Counted from the first letter of the stretch, positions 19,608 to 29,630 are shown. The stretch: DNA of 64,000 nt from Vibrio furnissii CIP 102972 (GCF_000176175.1 NZ_ACZP01000013.1:1009695-1073694), one strand, 5' to 3'. Made by a program: numbers and translations. The notes: generated by a model not told the origin, from the letters alone.

Positions 19608-21322
19608 CAGATTTTCTCCCTTAAATCCACTTCCCATGCCTTGATACCCGCCGCGTGACGCGCGGCCAAATAACCAAAAGTCAATGCCGGACCAAGGTTG
19701 ATTCCACCCGCCGGATACTGCCCACCCATGACACTTGCCAAGTCACTACCCGCAGCATAAAGCCCAGGGATGATGTGCCCGTGAGCATCAATCACACAGC
19801 CGTCGCCATTACTTTTTAACCCGGCAAAAGTTCCGAAACTGCCTGCGATCACTCGCACCGCATAGAATGGCCCTAGCTCAATGGGCGCAATACAGGGATT
19901 AGGATGATGATTCGCATCCCCTTGCAATCGTGTATACGGCGTTTCTCCGCGATGAAAATGAGGGTCAACCCCCTGCTTGGCGTGTTGATTCCATTCGGCA
20001 ATGGTGCGTTCCAATCCTATCGCATCAATACCTGCTTTGTGTGCCAATTCAGCAATACTGTCAGCTTGAATCAAATAACCATTTTTCACGTATTTTCCGA
20101 CAGGCAACGGCGCTGGACGCGCAATACCCAAGCCATATCGACGCTGAAAGTGATGGTCACAAATCAACCAAGACTGTACCGCCTGCCCTTCTGGCGTGTT
20201 ATCCATCATCTGCTTAACGTAGTCGTAATACCCCATCCCTTCGTTACAAAATCGGCGACCATCTTGCAAGACACCGATCAGCCCAGGTTTACCGCGATCA
20301 ATAATGTGGGGGAACACACCTAACGACTCAGTCTTTGGCACCTGAGATACGGGGCACCATGCCCCCGCAGACGGATAATTGGCTTCTACCACTCCCCCTG
20401 CTTGTTCACCCAAGTTCAACCCATCTCCTGAGGCGGAAGGCACAGCTAACGATTGATGTTCAATGGCGTTTGGAAACAACTGTGCGATGCGTTGTGGATC
20501 ATGAGCAAAGCCGCCGGTTGCCAGCACCACACCTTTGCGCGAAGTACAAACCATCCGCGTCCCCTGTGCGGTCACAAACTCAACCCCAGTGACTCGGCCA
20601 TTGTGTTGAGTCAACGTCATGTCACGACAATCTGTGCGAAACGTCACCCCAAGATCCAGCGCAGAACGTAGTAAACGGGCAGCCAGAGAGAGTCCATTAC
20701 GCAGTTGCATGCCTCGTCGGTAACACAGGAGATCCAGTAAATGTTTGCTCACGCGTCGACTGACATAGATGAAGCTAGTCAATTGGCGGGTCACATTCAT
20801 AAAATGCTTCAGATCGGTACCAGCTTGAATGGTCAAACCGTGAAACGTGGTCTCAGCCAGTGGCTGACGCAGGCGACGAATCCAGCGTCCGAGCCGACGA
20901 CCATCGTAAGGTAATGCGATCACGGATCGCCCCCCTGTTCCCGCGCCCTCCTCCGAGCTATAGGTATCAGGGATATGTAACCCTGGCTCAAATTTCAACG
21001 CCGTTTTATGATGAAAAAATGCCACCATTTGTGGCGCCCCATGCAAAAAGGCACTCACTCGCTCTTGGTTGAACTGACCTTGAATCACGTTGCGTAAATA
21101 GGTTTCAACTTGCGCGTAGGAATAGCGAATACCATGCTCTGCGGCTAAATGGTTGCGTGGTGCCCAGATCCAGCCCCCTGACCATGCGGTTGTGCCACCA
21201 ATCACATCGGCTTTTTCTACCACCAGCACATGGAGACCGTGATACGCGGCCGTCACCGCCGCCGACAAACCTGCCGCACCAGATCCCAATACAATCAGAT
21301 CGTAGTTATGTTTCTGCGTCAT
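19607..21322 (-). CDS. FAD-dependent dehydrogenase, KstD/fumarate-reductase fold
   Basis: A 571-residue flavoprotein. The N-terminal dinucleotide fold 'VLGSGAAGLSAAVTAAYHG' is followed by 'VVEKADVIGGTTAWSGG', and the C-terminal 'GLYAAGSDLASVMGGQYPAGG' closes the FAD site. This is the layout of 3-ketosteroid delta-1-dehydrogenases and related FAD-binding 2 proteins. Use of a steroid is not shown. It forms a two-gene operon with the TIM-barrel gene. Confidence 0.87.
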   Translation of the reverse strand: MTQKHNYDLIVLGSGAAGLSAAVTAAYHGLHVLVVEKADVIGGTTAWSGGWIWAPRNHLAAEHGIRYSYAQVETYLRNVIQGQFNQERVSAFLHGAPQMVAFFHHKTALKFEPGLHIPDTYSSEEGAGTGGRSVIALPYDGRRLGRWIRRLRQPLAETTFHGLTIQAGTDLKHFMNVTRQLTSFIYVSRRVSKHLLDLLCYRRGMQLRNGLSLAARLLRSALDLGVTFRTDCRDMTLTQHNGRVTGVEFVTAQGTRMVCTSRKGVVLATGGFAHDPQRIAQLFPNAIEHQSLAVPSASGDGLNLGEQAGGVVEANYPSAGAWCPVSQVPKTESLGVFPHIIDRGKPGLIGVLQDGRRFCNEGMGYYDYVKQMMDNTPEGQAVQSWLICDHHFQRRYGLGIARPAPLPVGKYVKNGYLIQADSIAELAHKAGIDAIGLERTIAEWNQHAKQGVDPHFHRGETPYTRLQGDANHHPNPCIAPIELGPFYAVRVIAGSFGTFAGLKSNGDGCVIDAHGHIIPGLYAAGSDLASVMGGQYPAGGINLGPALTFGYLAARHAAGIKAWEVDLREKI

Positions 21323-21592
21323 TCCTCATTCCTCCACCAGCGTTTACGCTGCGATACAGGTGCATGAGGAGTACGGGACTGAGCAGCATCACATACCGCC
21401 TCCCTGAATACTCTTATTTTCACCACTCTTCCTTGAATTGCGATTGCTATGACCGTGTTCGTCTTACGATGAAATGTTAGTGATTCGCACCCAGTGCGCT
21501 CACAGTGCATTTTCACTATAAAGGCAACGCAATCACCGCCACCAATTCAAAATCTGGCCATGCTATTGATTTTTGAGAACAACAGAAAAACA

Positions 21593-21621
21593 AAAAAGCC
21601 CAGTGTCGCCACTGAGCTTTT
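21593..21621 (-). terminator. serC terminator
   Basis: On the minus strand, a GCTCAGTG/CACTGGGC stem (one G-U pair) is followed by T6. Confidence 0.8.
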
Positions 21622-21651
21622 GCATTGTGATGGGTGAGTTGTGCTTGAGAA

Positions 21652-22746
21652 TTACGCGTATTGCGCTTCGAACTCTTTCATGAAATCAACCAACGCTTGA
21701 ACGCCTTCCAGCGGCATTGCGTTGTAGATTGAAGCACGCATTCCCCCTACGACGCGGTGACCTTTTAGCGAAGTCAAACCACGGGCTTCTGCCAATTCGA
21801 GGAAAGTGCCATCCAGTTCTGGTTTTGCCAATTGGAACGGAACATTCATCAGCGAACGGTTATCCGCGTGAATTTCGTTGCGGTAGAAGTCAGAAGAATC
21901 GATGTAACCGTACAGCAGCGCAGCTTTCTCGCGGTTCACGGCTTCAATCGCTTTAACACCACCTTGCGCTTTCAGCCATTTGAACACGAGACCAGACAAG
22001 TACCACGCGAACGTTGGTGGGGTGTTAAACATCGAATCTTGTTCAGCCAAGATTTTGTAGTTCAGAATGCTAGGAATGACATCGTTGGCTAAGCCCAACA
22101 GATCGTCACGTACGATAGCAATACAGATGCCCGCAGGACCAATGTTTTTCTGAGCGCCCGCGTAAATCACGCCGTATTTCGATACGTCGATTTCGCGCGA
22201 AAGAATCGTAGAAGACATATCAGCAACGATTGGCTTGTCAGTCACTGGCAGGTCGTTGATTTCAATCCCGTCGATGGTTTCGTTTGGACAGAAGTGAACG
22301 TAAGCGGAGCCCGCATCAATTTTCCATTCGCTCGCTGGCAGTACGGCCGTTTTGCCGTCTTTGTTGATTTTCGCGTCAAATACATCCGTAGTGCAGTATT
22401 TTTTCGCTTCTTTCACAGCGCTTGCTGCCCAGTAACCTGCGTCGATGTACGTCGCCTGAGTTTTGTCGCCCAGTAAGTTCAATGGCACGGCCGCGAATTG
22501 TGCGCGCGCACCACCTTGGCAGAACAGAACTTTGTAGTTATCTGGAATATTGAGAAGATCGCGTAAGTCTTGCTCCGCTTCTTTCGCAACTTGAATGAAA
22601 GGTTTGCTACGGTGACTGATTTCCATCACTGAAACGCCCAGATCGTTCCAGTTTACAAATTCAGCCTGTGCTTGTTGCATCACTGCTTTTGGCAACGCTG
22701 CGGGACCAGCACTAAAGTTAAAAACAGTGTCCGTATTCGGCTCCAT
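21652..22746 (-). CDS. serC: Phosphoserine aminotransferase
   Basis: Class V PLP aminotransferase of 364 residues that converts 3-phosphohydroxypyruvate to phosphoserine (serine synthesis) and acts in pyridoxal phosphate synthesis. It has the SerC N-terminus '[10 protein letters not shown]', the 'EISHRSKPF' motif, and the PLP lysine K200 in '[11 protein letters not shown]'. The start is placed at the ATG preceded by AGGAG. An in-frame extension of 15 codons lacks such a site. It stands alone between two terminators. Confidence 0.96.
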   Translation of the reverse strand: MEPNTDTVFNFSAGPAALPKAVMQQAQAEFVNWNDLGVSVMEISHRSKPFIQVAKEAEQDLRDLLNIPDNYKVLFCQGGARAQFAAVPLNLLGDKTQATYIDAGYWAASAVKEAKKYCTTDVFDAKINKDGKTAVLPASEWKIDAGSAYVHFCPNETIDGIEINDLPVTDKPIVADMSSTILSREIDVSKYGVIYAGAQKNIGPAGICIAIVRDDLLGLANDVIPSILNYKILAEQDSMFNTPPTFAWYLSGLVFKWLKAQGGVKAIEAVNREKAALLYGYIDSSDFYRNEIHADNRSLMNVPFQLAKPELDGTFLELAEARGLTSLKGHRVVGGMRASIYNAMPLEGVQALVDFMKEFEAQYA

Positions 22747-22815
22747 GTGTTCTTTGCTCCTGCTATCGTAAATTAGTGTGATTAATACCACTTTTTTGAC
22801 GGGATAAAAAGTGAG

Positions 22816-22839
22816 AAAAGAGGTCTGAAGACCTCTTTT
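22816..22839 (-). terminator. Terminator after the DUF945 gene
   Basis: AAAAGAGGTCT/AGACCTCTTTT perfect stem between the DUF945 gene and serC. Confidence 0.85.
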
Positions 22840-22865
22840 CTTGAATAACTGATCAATTGAGCAGA

Positions 22866-24137
22866 TTAATAACCTTGTTGCATCATTAACGGCATCAACA
22901 GCGCCACCAAGGGGATCTGCTGACCGTTGGCAAACACGAGATTGCCATCCTTCACATCCGCTTTGAGGTGATAGCCCTTTTCATCCTGTGTCGCCATATC
23001 CATCATCACCAGCTCGTCCACGCCTTGTTGCACAAACGGGTAATCGGCCGCCAATTGGGACGACACAAACGTGTTCAAATGACCCGTCAGCGCCGACAAA
23101 ATCACGCTTGGGTCTTGCAGCACGTCATGAGTCCCCTCAGGGATCGCAAGCGCCCAGTTCGAGTCAAACTCACCGTCCCCCACATTGAGCGCCATCTTGT
23201 TCATGCTGAGCTTAAACCCTTTGGCGAACAGTGTGTCGACGTACGGCAGTGCTTCTGAAATGGCTTGCTGTGACATGTCTGGATGGTTTTGATAGATATT
23301 GGACAGTTTTTCAAACGACAAACTGTCGACATCCCCCAAAGTGAAATCAATTTGCAGGTTGTTGACCGTACCGCTGTCGTTGACGAGCTGGCCAGCCATC
23401 ACCCGATGTTGGCTACTGAAACGCTGCTCGAGCTCATCCAAAGTTGAGGTAAAATCGTAACTCACGTTGTCCGCAGAAAGCGGCGATGCCCCTTGCGTGT
23501 CACGTGTGTCCAATTTTTCGAGCGTCAGTTTTTGCTGACCAATCCAAAATCCATTGACTTGTTTGCCATGGCCTTCACCAGCAAAATTGCTCATCTGCAC
23601 CTTTTCACCCGTCGAGAAGTCCATGTCGATCGATGGAATAGAGGCCGAATAAGTGATTTCACCCAGTGTCGTAGCCGTGCCGCTCAACGTCATCGGCGTG
23701 ACCGACAACGTAAACGGCGTTTCGCCTTGGTTGACGTAATGCCACGCTTCGGTTGTCGCTGTGTACTCGGTATTGCCGTTCAGACGCGTGGTGCTGTTGA
23801 TCACCATCGGGAAATCGGGGAACTGCGGGAACGTGGAGACAGACGTCAAGCTCAGCAACCCGTGGTGCACATCGCTATCCATGACGATTTCAGTCGGAAA
23901 ACCTTCCGCTTCCATCTGTTGCTTCATTTTTGGATCCACGACCGTGTAACGGGTTTGTACCTTTGAGGACAAATAGCCGCGATCGTAACTGACTAACTCA
24001 GCCGTCACTTTATCGTTGCTGACGTGCGCCACGCCGTCGGTGATCACGCTCTGGCCGATTTGTCCAACGGCCAACGGCCAACACAGCGCCAACGCAATAG
24101 CCCCACCCACTGCACCAATTCGTTTAATAGTTTGCAT
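22866..24137 (-). CDS. YdgA-like DUF945 protein
   Basis: A 423-residue protein with one N-terminal membrane anchor or signal (about residues 7-26), followed by a long beta-rich periplasmic domain of the DUF945/YdgA type ('[16 protein letters not shown]'-like start, central '[16 protein letters not shown]', C-terminal '[18 protein letters not shown]'). The family's function is not established. The gene is a single unit with its own terminator. Confidence 0.8.
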   Translation of the reverse strand: MQTIKRIGAVGGAIALALCWPLAVGQIGQSVITDGVAHVSNDKVTAELVSYDRGYLSSKVQTRYTVVDPKMKQQMEAEGFPTEIVMDSDVHHGLLSLTSVSTFPQFPDFPMVINSTTRLNGNTEYTATTEAWHYVNQGETPFTLSVTPMTLSGTATTLGEITYSASIPSIDMDFSTGEKVQMSNFAGEGHGKQVNGFWIGQQKLTLEKLDTRDTQGASPLSADNVSYDFTSTLDELEQRFSSQHRVMAGQLVNDSGTVNNLQIDFTLGDVDSLSFEKLSNIYQNHPDMSQQAISEALPYVDTLFAKGFKLSMNKMALNVGDGEFDSNWALAIPEGTHDVLQDPSVILSALTGHLNTFVSSQLAADYPFVQQGVDELVMMDMATQDEKGYHLKADVKDGNLVFANGQQIPLVALLMPLMMQQGY

Positions 24138-24369
24138 AATAAAAGGATTTCCTGATTGTTTGGCTCAGTCTACCGTAGTTATTCAACTGAGCTCAAGAGA
24201 CGAGAGTCTAAACGATGATTGTCCGAGATTAATGAGGAAAGTATGAGTTAAATCAGAGTATTGACGCCTGCATTGTCAAAGTTTGGTGTCTTCAAACCTA
24301 GCTCTCAAATCCGCCAAGCGAAGCTTGTTACAGTAATGCTGCCGATCCGTAACCGACAACGAGACTGAC

Positions 24370-26313
24370 GTGAACCGATATGCCCTGCTCTGTTTAGACA
24401 ATAATCCCATCAGTGTGGAACAGTGGCGCCACGAATTAAGCCCGTTTGCCACCAAGTTCGATCTGCATACGGCCGACTCCGTTGACGATGCACAGCAAAC
24501 ACTGGAATACCTCGAACAGCAAAATCAAACCGTCGCGCTGGTGATTGCCAGCCATCACGAAGCATTGAACGGCGCGGATTTCCTCATTCATCTCGATAAG
24601 CTGCCTCATACGCGCAACGCGCGTAAAGTGCTGGTCAGTTGCGGCCAAGACATTCAAGCCATTCTCAATGCGGTGAACGAAGGGCGATTGGACTACTGCC
24701 TGACCAAACCGCTGCAAGATCACGTGCTGCGCAAAACCGCGCAACAGGAATTGACGACCTTCATCCTCGAACACGATAAAGACAATATCCTCAGCTACAG
24801 CACGCAACTCGATCAACAGCGTATTTTACGCGCCCACATCGACAATAAAATGCGCTCTTTTCGCGATGGCTTTATCACCGATTACCACCGCCTGTCAGAC
24901 ACGGAATTGGCCGAACAAGTCATCGGCGCGCTGTACCTGTTTTTCGAAAAAGAGGATGAAACCCGAGCTTGCCGCACCTATTCAGCCGAACACCTGCTCA
25001 CCAAAGAAGGCGAAGAAAATCGCTTTTTGTGGTTTATCACGGAAGGCGAAGTGGCGCTGTATAAAAAAGATGATTTGGGACAGCAACGCGAAGTGGTACG
25101 CCATAAGAAAGGCAATATCGTCGGTGGGATGTCGTTTGTGACCGGAGAACCCTCCTTCTCCACCGCCATCACCTTAACCAAAACGGAAGTGATTAAACTC
25201 GATCGCGATGTGTTTGCCAAAGTGATGCATTCCGACAGTAGCTTGTTGCCGCTGTTTACCAACTTGTTACTGCGCCATTTCAACCGTCGTTTACAGCGCA
25301 GCATCAACACAAAAATCAAACTGCAAAAGACGCTCGAATCCTTAGAATCCGCCCATCAACAGCTGATTGAGCGTGAAAAAATGGCCATGTTGGGTCAATT
25401 GGTGGCCGGGGTCGCTCACGAACTCAATAACCCAGTCGCCGCCATTTTACGCGGAACGGAAACACTCAGCCGAAACATCGAAACCATTGTTGACAGTTGC
25501 AATGCGCCAGCCCCAGCACAGGCCACGCAAGGCGCCCAATTGCTGCGCAGCGCACTGCTGGCCAAACCGATGTCGACATCGGAAGAGCGCGCTCGCGCCA
25601 AGCAGTTGGAACAGCAAACGCAGCATCGATTGGTGGCCAAAAAAATGGTCAAACTCGGGTTAGAACAAGACACTGAATTGATCGCACTGGCACGGCGCAA
25701 TCCCGAACACGTGCTGGCCCAAATCGAGACATTGGAATCGTATCATCTGGCGGGCAGCAACTTGCGCTCGATTCATGTCTGCGCGCAACGCATTGCCGAT
25801 ATGGTCAAAAGCCTCAAAGGTTATGCGCGCCCCGATGACGAAACTTTCCATCGTGTCGATATTCACGAAGGGATTGAAGACACCTTGGTGATCTTCGAAA
25901 ACCGTCTCAAACTGCACCGAGTAGAAAAGGAATACGCCAGCATTCCACCGATTGATTGTTTGCCGATTGCGCTACAGCAGGTGTGGACCAATTTAATTTC
26001 GAACGCCATTGATGCCTTCCCCGAACGCGGCGTACTTCACATTCGAACACGAATAGAGGAGAAAAATAATCAAACCTATGCTGTCATAAGCTTCACCGAT
26101 AACGGTTGTGGGATTCCTGATGAGCTCAAAGCGCAGATTTTTGCACTCAACTACACCACCAAACGTGAAGGCAATTTCGGATTAGGGATTGGCCTTTCCG
26201 TCTGCCAACAAATTGTGTTGCAGCACCAAGGTTGGATAGCCGTCGACAGTCAACCGCATCAATACACCACCATGAGCGTTTGGTTGCCGCTCTCACCTCG
26301 CTCAATCGATTAG
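24370..26313 (+). CDS. Soluble hybrid histidine kinase: degenerate receiver, cNMP-like domain, kinase
   Basis: A 647-residue cytoplasmic protein with no membrane segment. The N-terminal receiver-like domain (1-120) has lost the phospho-acceptor: the position equal to the Asp of the next gene reads Ser in 'VIASHHEALNG', while 'TKP' is kept. A cyclic-nucleotide-binding-like domain (about 190-310) follows; its phosphate cassette reads 'PSFSTA' and lacks the usual Arg. A dimerisation helix with H350 ('AHELNNP') and an ATPase domain with N box ('NLISNAIDA'), G1 ('DNGCGIP') and G2 ('GLGIGLS') complete it. It sits 9 bp before its likely partner. Confidence 0.9.
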   Translation: MNRYALLCLDNNPISVEQWRHELSPFATKFDLHTADSVDDAQQTLEYLEQQNQTVALVIASHHEALNGADFLIHLDKLPHTRNARKVLVSCGQDIQAILNAVNEGRLDYCLTKPLQDHVLRKTAQQELTTFILEHDKDNILSYSTQLDQQRILRAHIDNKMRSFRDGFITDYHRLSDTELAEQVIGALYLFFEKEDETRACRTYSAEHLLTKEGEENRFLWFITEGEVALYKKDDLGQQREVVRHKKGNIVGGMSFVTGEPSFSTAITLTKTEVIKLDRDVFAKVMHSDSSLLPLFTNLLLRHFNRRLQRSINTKIKLQKTLESLESAHQQLIEREKMAMLGQLVAGVAHELNNPVAAILRGTETLSRNIETIVDSCNAPAPAQATQGAQLLRSALLAKPMSTSEERARAKQLEQQTQHRLVAKKMVKLGLEQDTELIALARRNPEHVLAQIETLESYHLAGSNLRSIHVCAQRIADMVKSLKGYARPDDETFHRVDIHEGIEDTLVIFENRLKLHRVEKEYASIPPIDCLPIALQQVWTNLISNAIDAFPERGVLHIRTRIEEKNNQTYAVISFTDNGCGIPDELKAQIFALNYTTKREGNFGLGIGLSVCQQIVLQHQGWIAVDSQPHQYTTMSVWLPLSPRSID

Positions 26314-26322
26314 GAGACAAGC

Positions 26323-26820
26323 ATGAATAAATACATGATTTTATGTGTCGATGATGAAAGAGAAGTGCTTGATAGCGTGGTTCAAGACTTGGATTGCTTT
26401 GAAGAACATTTCGTGATCGAAGCCGCCGAATCGGTGGCCGAAGCCAAAGAGGTGATTGATGACTATCGCCAACAAGGCATTTCACTGGCGCTGATTTTGT
26501 GTGACCACATCATGCCAGAGCAAACGGGAATCAGCTTTTTGATCGAACTCAATGACGATGAAGAGACCGCCAAGACACGTAAAGTCCTGCTGACCGGACA
26601 AGCGGGCCTTGAAGATACGGTACAAGCCATCAATCACGCCAGTTTGCACTTTTATGTGGCCAAACCGTGGCGTGGCGACGCATTGCGTGAAACGGTGAAA
26701 GATCAATTGACCCAGTATGTTATCGATAACGACGACAACCTGATGCCTTGGATTCAAGTGCTCGACGCCGAGAAAATACTCAATGCCATTGCGGCAAAAC
26801 GCATGAGTTTCGGTGAATAA
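26323..26820 (+). CDS. Response regulator, receiver domain with short tail
   Basis: A 165-residue protein with an intact receiver: acidic pair D10/D11, phospho-acceptor D61 ('LCDHIMP'), T91 and K114. About 45 residues follow the receiver, too few for a DNA-binding or enzyme domain, so it must act by protein contact or pass phosphate on. It has the same fold as the degenerate domain of the upstream kinase and probably arose with it by duplication. It follows the kinase gene by 9 bp, and AGGAGA gives the start. Confidence 0.88.
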   Translation: MNKYMILCVDDEREVLDSVVQDLDCFEEHFVIEAAESVAEAKEVIDDYRQQGISLALILCDHIMPEQTGISFLIELNDDEETAKTRKVLLTGQAGLEDTVQAINHASLHFYVAKPWRGDALRETVKDQLTQYVIDNDDNLMPWIQVLDAEKILNAIAAKRMSFGE

Positions 26821-26855
26821 TGGACACTCAAAAAATCACAAAGGCTTCATCTATT

Positions 26856-26871
26856 TGGCACCTAAATTGCT
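26856..26871 (+). promoter_or_regulatory. Sigma-54-type promoter
   Basis: TGGCAC, five bases, then TTGCT: the -24 GG and -12 GC are exactly 12 bases apart, as RpoN promoters require. It lies 36 bp after the response-regulator gene and about 170 bp before the small outer-membrane-protein gene. Confidence 0.65.
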
Positions 26872-26928
26872 TAATATCACCTTAGACGACAAAACAATGA
26901 CATTTTTTGGTGGAGCCTGACTGCACCG

Positions 26929-27042
26929 ATGAATTATGATGTCGACACTTTTGAAGCCTGGTTATCTTTCAAGGCTTTACGTCTTAGCGGATATTCCGCT
27001 TTCGACCATGGAATTAATCATAAAGATATAGGTTTATCGTGA
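26929..27042 (+). CDS. Possible 37-codon leader ORF before the outer-membrane protein
   Basis: An open frame inside the RpoN-type transcript. Its stop (TGA) overlaps the GTG start of the next gene by two bases, suggesting translational coupling. GGAG lies 13 bases upstream of its ATG, which is far. The same DNA also holds two hairpins (AAGCCT/AGGCTT and AGCGGA/TCCGCT), so an RNA role for this leader is as likely as a peptide. Confidence 0.25.
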   Translation: MNYDVDTFEAWLSFKALRLSGYSAFDHGINHKDIGLS

Positions 27043-27593
27043 CTATGCGTAAAACAATCATTGCAACAGCACTTCTTCTTGCTTCAGCGCAATCAATGGC
27101 TGCAGTTGACCGTAACAGCCCTTCCGTAATGAGCAACTTCAACTACGACTACATTGAAGCTCGCATCGGCGTAAGCCCTGTCACCTACGGTGCTGCTGTC
27201 AGTAAATCTATTCACCCGAACGCGCACGTGATTGCACGTGTCGACTCTGAATTTGAGAGCGACTATGACGTCGCGACTGGCTTTGGGTTCCACGCGCCAG
27301 TCAATAACTGGGCAGACTTTACCGGCGAGATGCTGTTCCGTCTGCAAGACAAAAAGAACAATGGCAGCGCAGACACCGGGATGGAATTGAACCTTGGCGT
27401 GCGCCAATGGTTGGGGCCTCAATTGGAAGTCGGTGGTAAAGGCGGTTACGTTTCCATTGACAACGATGATCACTGGATTGGTTCTGTGTACGCCCGTTTC
27501 CACTCAACAGAGCTGTTCTCTTTGGGTGCAGAAGCGCGCATCAACGACACTTATGATGACCAACTGATGTTCACGGCTCGCTTTAAATACTAA
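27039..27593 (+). CDS. Small outer-membrane beta-barrel protein
   Basis: A 184-residue exported protein. A signal peptide ending in 'SAQSMAA' is followed by alternating amphipathic strands ('YIEARIGVSPVTYGAAVSKS', 'WADFTGEMLFRLQDK', 'MELNLGVRQWLG') and ends in 'MFTARFKY', a terminal aromatic as expected for outer-membrane insertion. AGG lies six bases before the GTG, and an ATG two codons later is an alternative start. The putative RpoN promoter lies upstream. The exact family is not recognised. Confidence 0.75.
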   Translation: MTMRKTIIATALLLASAQSMAAVDRNSPSVMSNFNYDYIEARIGVSPVTYGAAVSKSIHPNAHVIARVDSEFESDYDVATGFGFHAPVNNWADFTGEMLFRLQDKKNNGSADTGMELNLGVRQWLGPQLEVGGKGGYVSIDNDDHWIGSVYARFHSTELFSLGAEARINDTYDDQLMFTARFKY

Positions 27594-27642
27594 GTGTTCA
27601 CATCCCGCAGCCGCGATCGTTCATCGAGGCTGCGACTTGCAC

Positions 27643-27673
27643 AAAAAAACCGAGGCCAAAGCCTCGGTTTTTT
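27643..27673. terminator. Bidirectional terminator
   Basis: ACCGAGGC/GCCTCGGT stem flanked by A6 and T6, between the outer-membrane-protein gene and the convergent tfoX. Confidence 0.93.
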
Positions 27674-27724
27674 ATTGCCTTTCCCAACAACAGTGTCCAT
27701 CTCCCCCCACTGCGTCCGCTGTCC

Positions 27725-28318
27725 TTAACGCGCGTGACAGCTTTCTAACAATTGACGCTTGCGCGGCTCTTGCAGCAGTTTCCAATGGATTCCTTCAATC
27801 GCACCCGCGAATTTCCACAGCAATTTCACATCCAAATCACTACCGTAAATGCGACGAACTTTATTGAACACTTCCGGCGCACCCAAACGCATGAAGGTGT
27901 CCACGTCTTCAACGCCCGCCTTCTTCACCATACGTTCCAGCGTTAACTGCATATTAGGCAAATCCCTCAGCCGGCGATTCGCATGCGATTTCTGAAAGTA
28001 CCGTTGTTCAATCGAATACAAGATAGCGCGTTCGATAATTGAATCTAAATCCGAATAATTTTGTTCAAATAGCTGTGTAATATCGTAATAGTTAACCGTT
28101 GCGGTTGTTTGCTTCTTCACATGGCGATATTTCTCACACCCCAGATCCGTCAAAATTTTATCGAGGTCTTCACCACCTCGAATAAAGATGCAGTCATCGG
28201 TTAGCAAGGCATACATCGCCTCTTGTTGAAACAAACCAATACCACCAAACATAGAGCGTTTTTGGTAGGCACCAAACTTAATTGCATAATCGAAAAATCT
28301 ATGCTCACACATATCCAT
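27725..28318 (-). CDS. tfoX: Competence regulator TfoX
   Basis: A 197-residue Sxy/TfoX protein. The N-terminal TfoX domain has 'YQKRSMFGGIGLF' and 'TATVNYYDI'. The C-terminal domain has 'LRDLPNMQLTLERMVKKAG' and 'LLWKFAGAIEGIHW'. In Vibrio it activates natural transformation and type VI secretion when chitin is present. No c-di-GMP riboswitch is visible upstream, which argues for TfoX rather than TfoY, and the neighbourhood (panP, grxA, serC) agrees. The start is ATG behind AAAGGA; the next Met two codons on is also possible. Confidence 0.88.
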   Translation of the reverse strand: MDMCEHRFFDYAIKFGAYQKRSMFGGIGLFQQEAMYALLTDDCIFIRGGEDLDKILTDLGCEKYRHVKKQTTATVNYYDITQLFEQNYSDLDSIIERAILYSIEQRYFQKSHANRRLRDLPNMQLTLERMVKKAGVEDVDTFMRLGAPEVFNKVRRIYGSDLDVKLLWKFAGAIEGIHWKLLQEPRKRQLLESCHAR

Positions 28319-28690
28319 TGATCCTTTAATCACGTCCCCGATTAAGAAAGATCACCAGATAGCAGCAAATTTTTAGCGAATAAAATGAATAGGTTAAATA
28401 GTAAGCTTTATTTGTATACAGAATGCTTACTTATAAGTTTTATACATCATAGTTAACGAAACGAAATAAGTCTGGGCTTAATTCACATCAACACATTGAT
28501 TATTTACCAATAATGAGAGCAGCGTCACAAGGCCATCATTTCCATGCGCTTAAATAAACGAACAGGTACGCAAAATGTCTCACAGATCATCGAAATGTAA
28601 AGAAATTGACGCTTTCTGCAGGTTTGTGGTTGCTTCTATTTATTAGCGATCGGTAGAATGACACGGAACGAAAACTATCAATAATAAAAA
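28319..28690. other. Divergent promoter region tfoX / HDOD gene
   Basis: AT-rich, about 370 bp. In V. cholerae the tfoX leader is long and is opened by the small RNA TfoR. The leader here could work the same way, but I cannot identify the pairing site by eye. No gene is seen. Confidence 0.45.
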
Positions 28691-29611
28691 ATGAATCATT
28701 TATCTTTCTTTTGGCTTCCAGAAAACCGACACAAACTCATTGAAGGGCTAGAGAGTGAGTTTGCTCAGTTGGTTAAAACTTCCATCAGCACCGGCAAAAT
28801 CTCTCTGCCGCCGATTCCTGACGTCGTGCTCAAAATTCAACGTTTGTGCACACTCGAATCGACGGGTGTTTCCGACATTGCCGACTGCCTCACCGACGAT
28901 CCCGGCCTCGCCGCGATCGTTATTCGTGTGGCGAACTCCGTGGTCTTCAATCGCCGCAACATTACCTGTACCGATTTGATGACCGCAGTGTCTCGTTTGG
29001 GCATCGTGCGCGTGCGTGACATCGTCACCGCTCAAGCGATCGAGCAGCTCAAAAACTCCATCAACCTCAGCAAAGAATGCAACAAGATACTGATCAACAG
29101 TGCTTCGGTGTCTCGCGAGCTGGGGGCCACAATGGTGCTTGTCGCTCAGTCGTTCAAAAAGCTTGAGCCGGACAACTACCTGCACCTTGAACAAGACAAA
29201 GCCCTGCTGGTTGGCCTGTTGGCTGACATCGGATTGTTCTGTTTGGTCAACGAATACTACCTTTACCTCGAAAACGGTAACTACCTCGATCAAGACATTG
29301 CGCTGCAAATTTTCCAATCCAATTGTTCCAGTACCAGTCAACTGGTGTTGAAACATTGGGGCTTCGATCAAGATTTCCTTGAAGTCGCTTGCAATGAAGA
29401 ATTAGTAGAACATTGTCAGGAAGTCAGCTACCTTGATGTGGCACGAATTGCACATCACTTACTTATGTATAGAAAACAAGACGATGCGATAGAAGAGCAC
29501 GAGGTCGAAATCAACGCGACGGGCGCCGAAGTGCTTTACGATCTTAGCAATCTCAGTGATGTGGAATTCAAAACCCAACTCAGCGCGGTGATCAACGCGA
29601 GCGGTTTCTAA
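28691..29611 (+). CDS. HDOD-domain protein
   Basis: A 306-residue HDOD protein. The domain (about 35-240) starts at 'LPPIPDVVLKIQRL' with 'IADCLTDDPGLAAIVIRVANS'. The place of the HD catalytic pair reads 'GLLADIGLF', so it is not a hydrolase, which is usual for HDOD. Such proteins scaffold signalling in motility and cyclic-nucleotide pathways. No output domain is fused. lysO follows 19 bp later on the same strand. Confidence 0.85.
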   Translation: MNHLSFFWLPENRHKLIEGLESEFAQLVKTSISTGKISLPPIPDVVLKIQRLCTLESTGVSDIADCLTDDPGLAAIVIRVANSVVFNRRNITCTDLMTAVSRLGIVRVRDIVTAQAIEQLKNSINLSKECNKILINSASVSRELGATMVLVAQSFKKLEPDNYLHLEQDKALLVGLLADIGLFCLVNEYYLYLENGNYLDQDIALQIFQSNCSSTSQLVLKHWGFDQDFLEVACNEELVEHCQEVSYLDVARIAHHLLMYRKQDDAIEEHEVEINATGAEVLYDLSNLSDVEFKTQLSAVINASGF

Positions 29612-29630
29612 ATCACTTTTCGAGGAATGT

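Noticed and set aside
28334..28500. c-di-GMP riboswitch upstream of the TfoX-family gene
   Set aside because: None of the conserved GEMM motifs is present, which is one reason to call the gene tfoX rather than tfoY.
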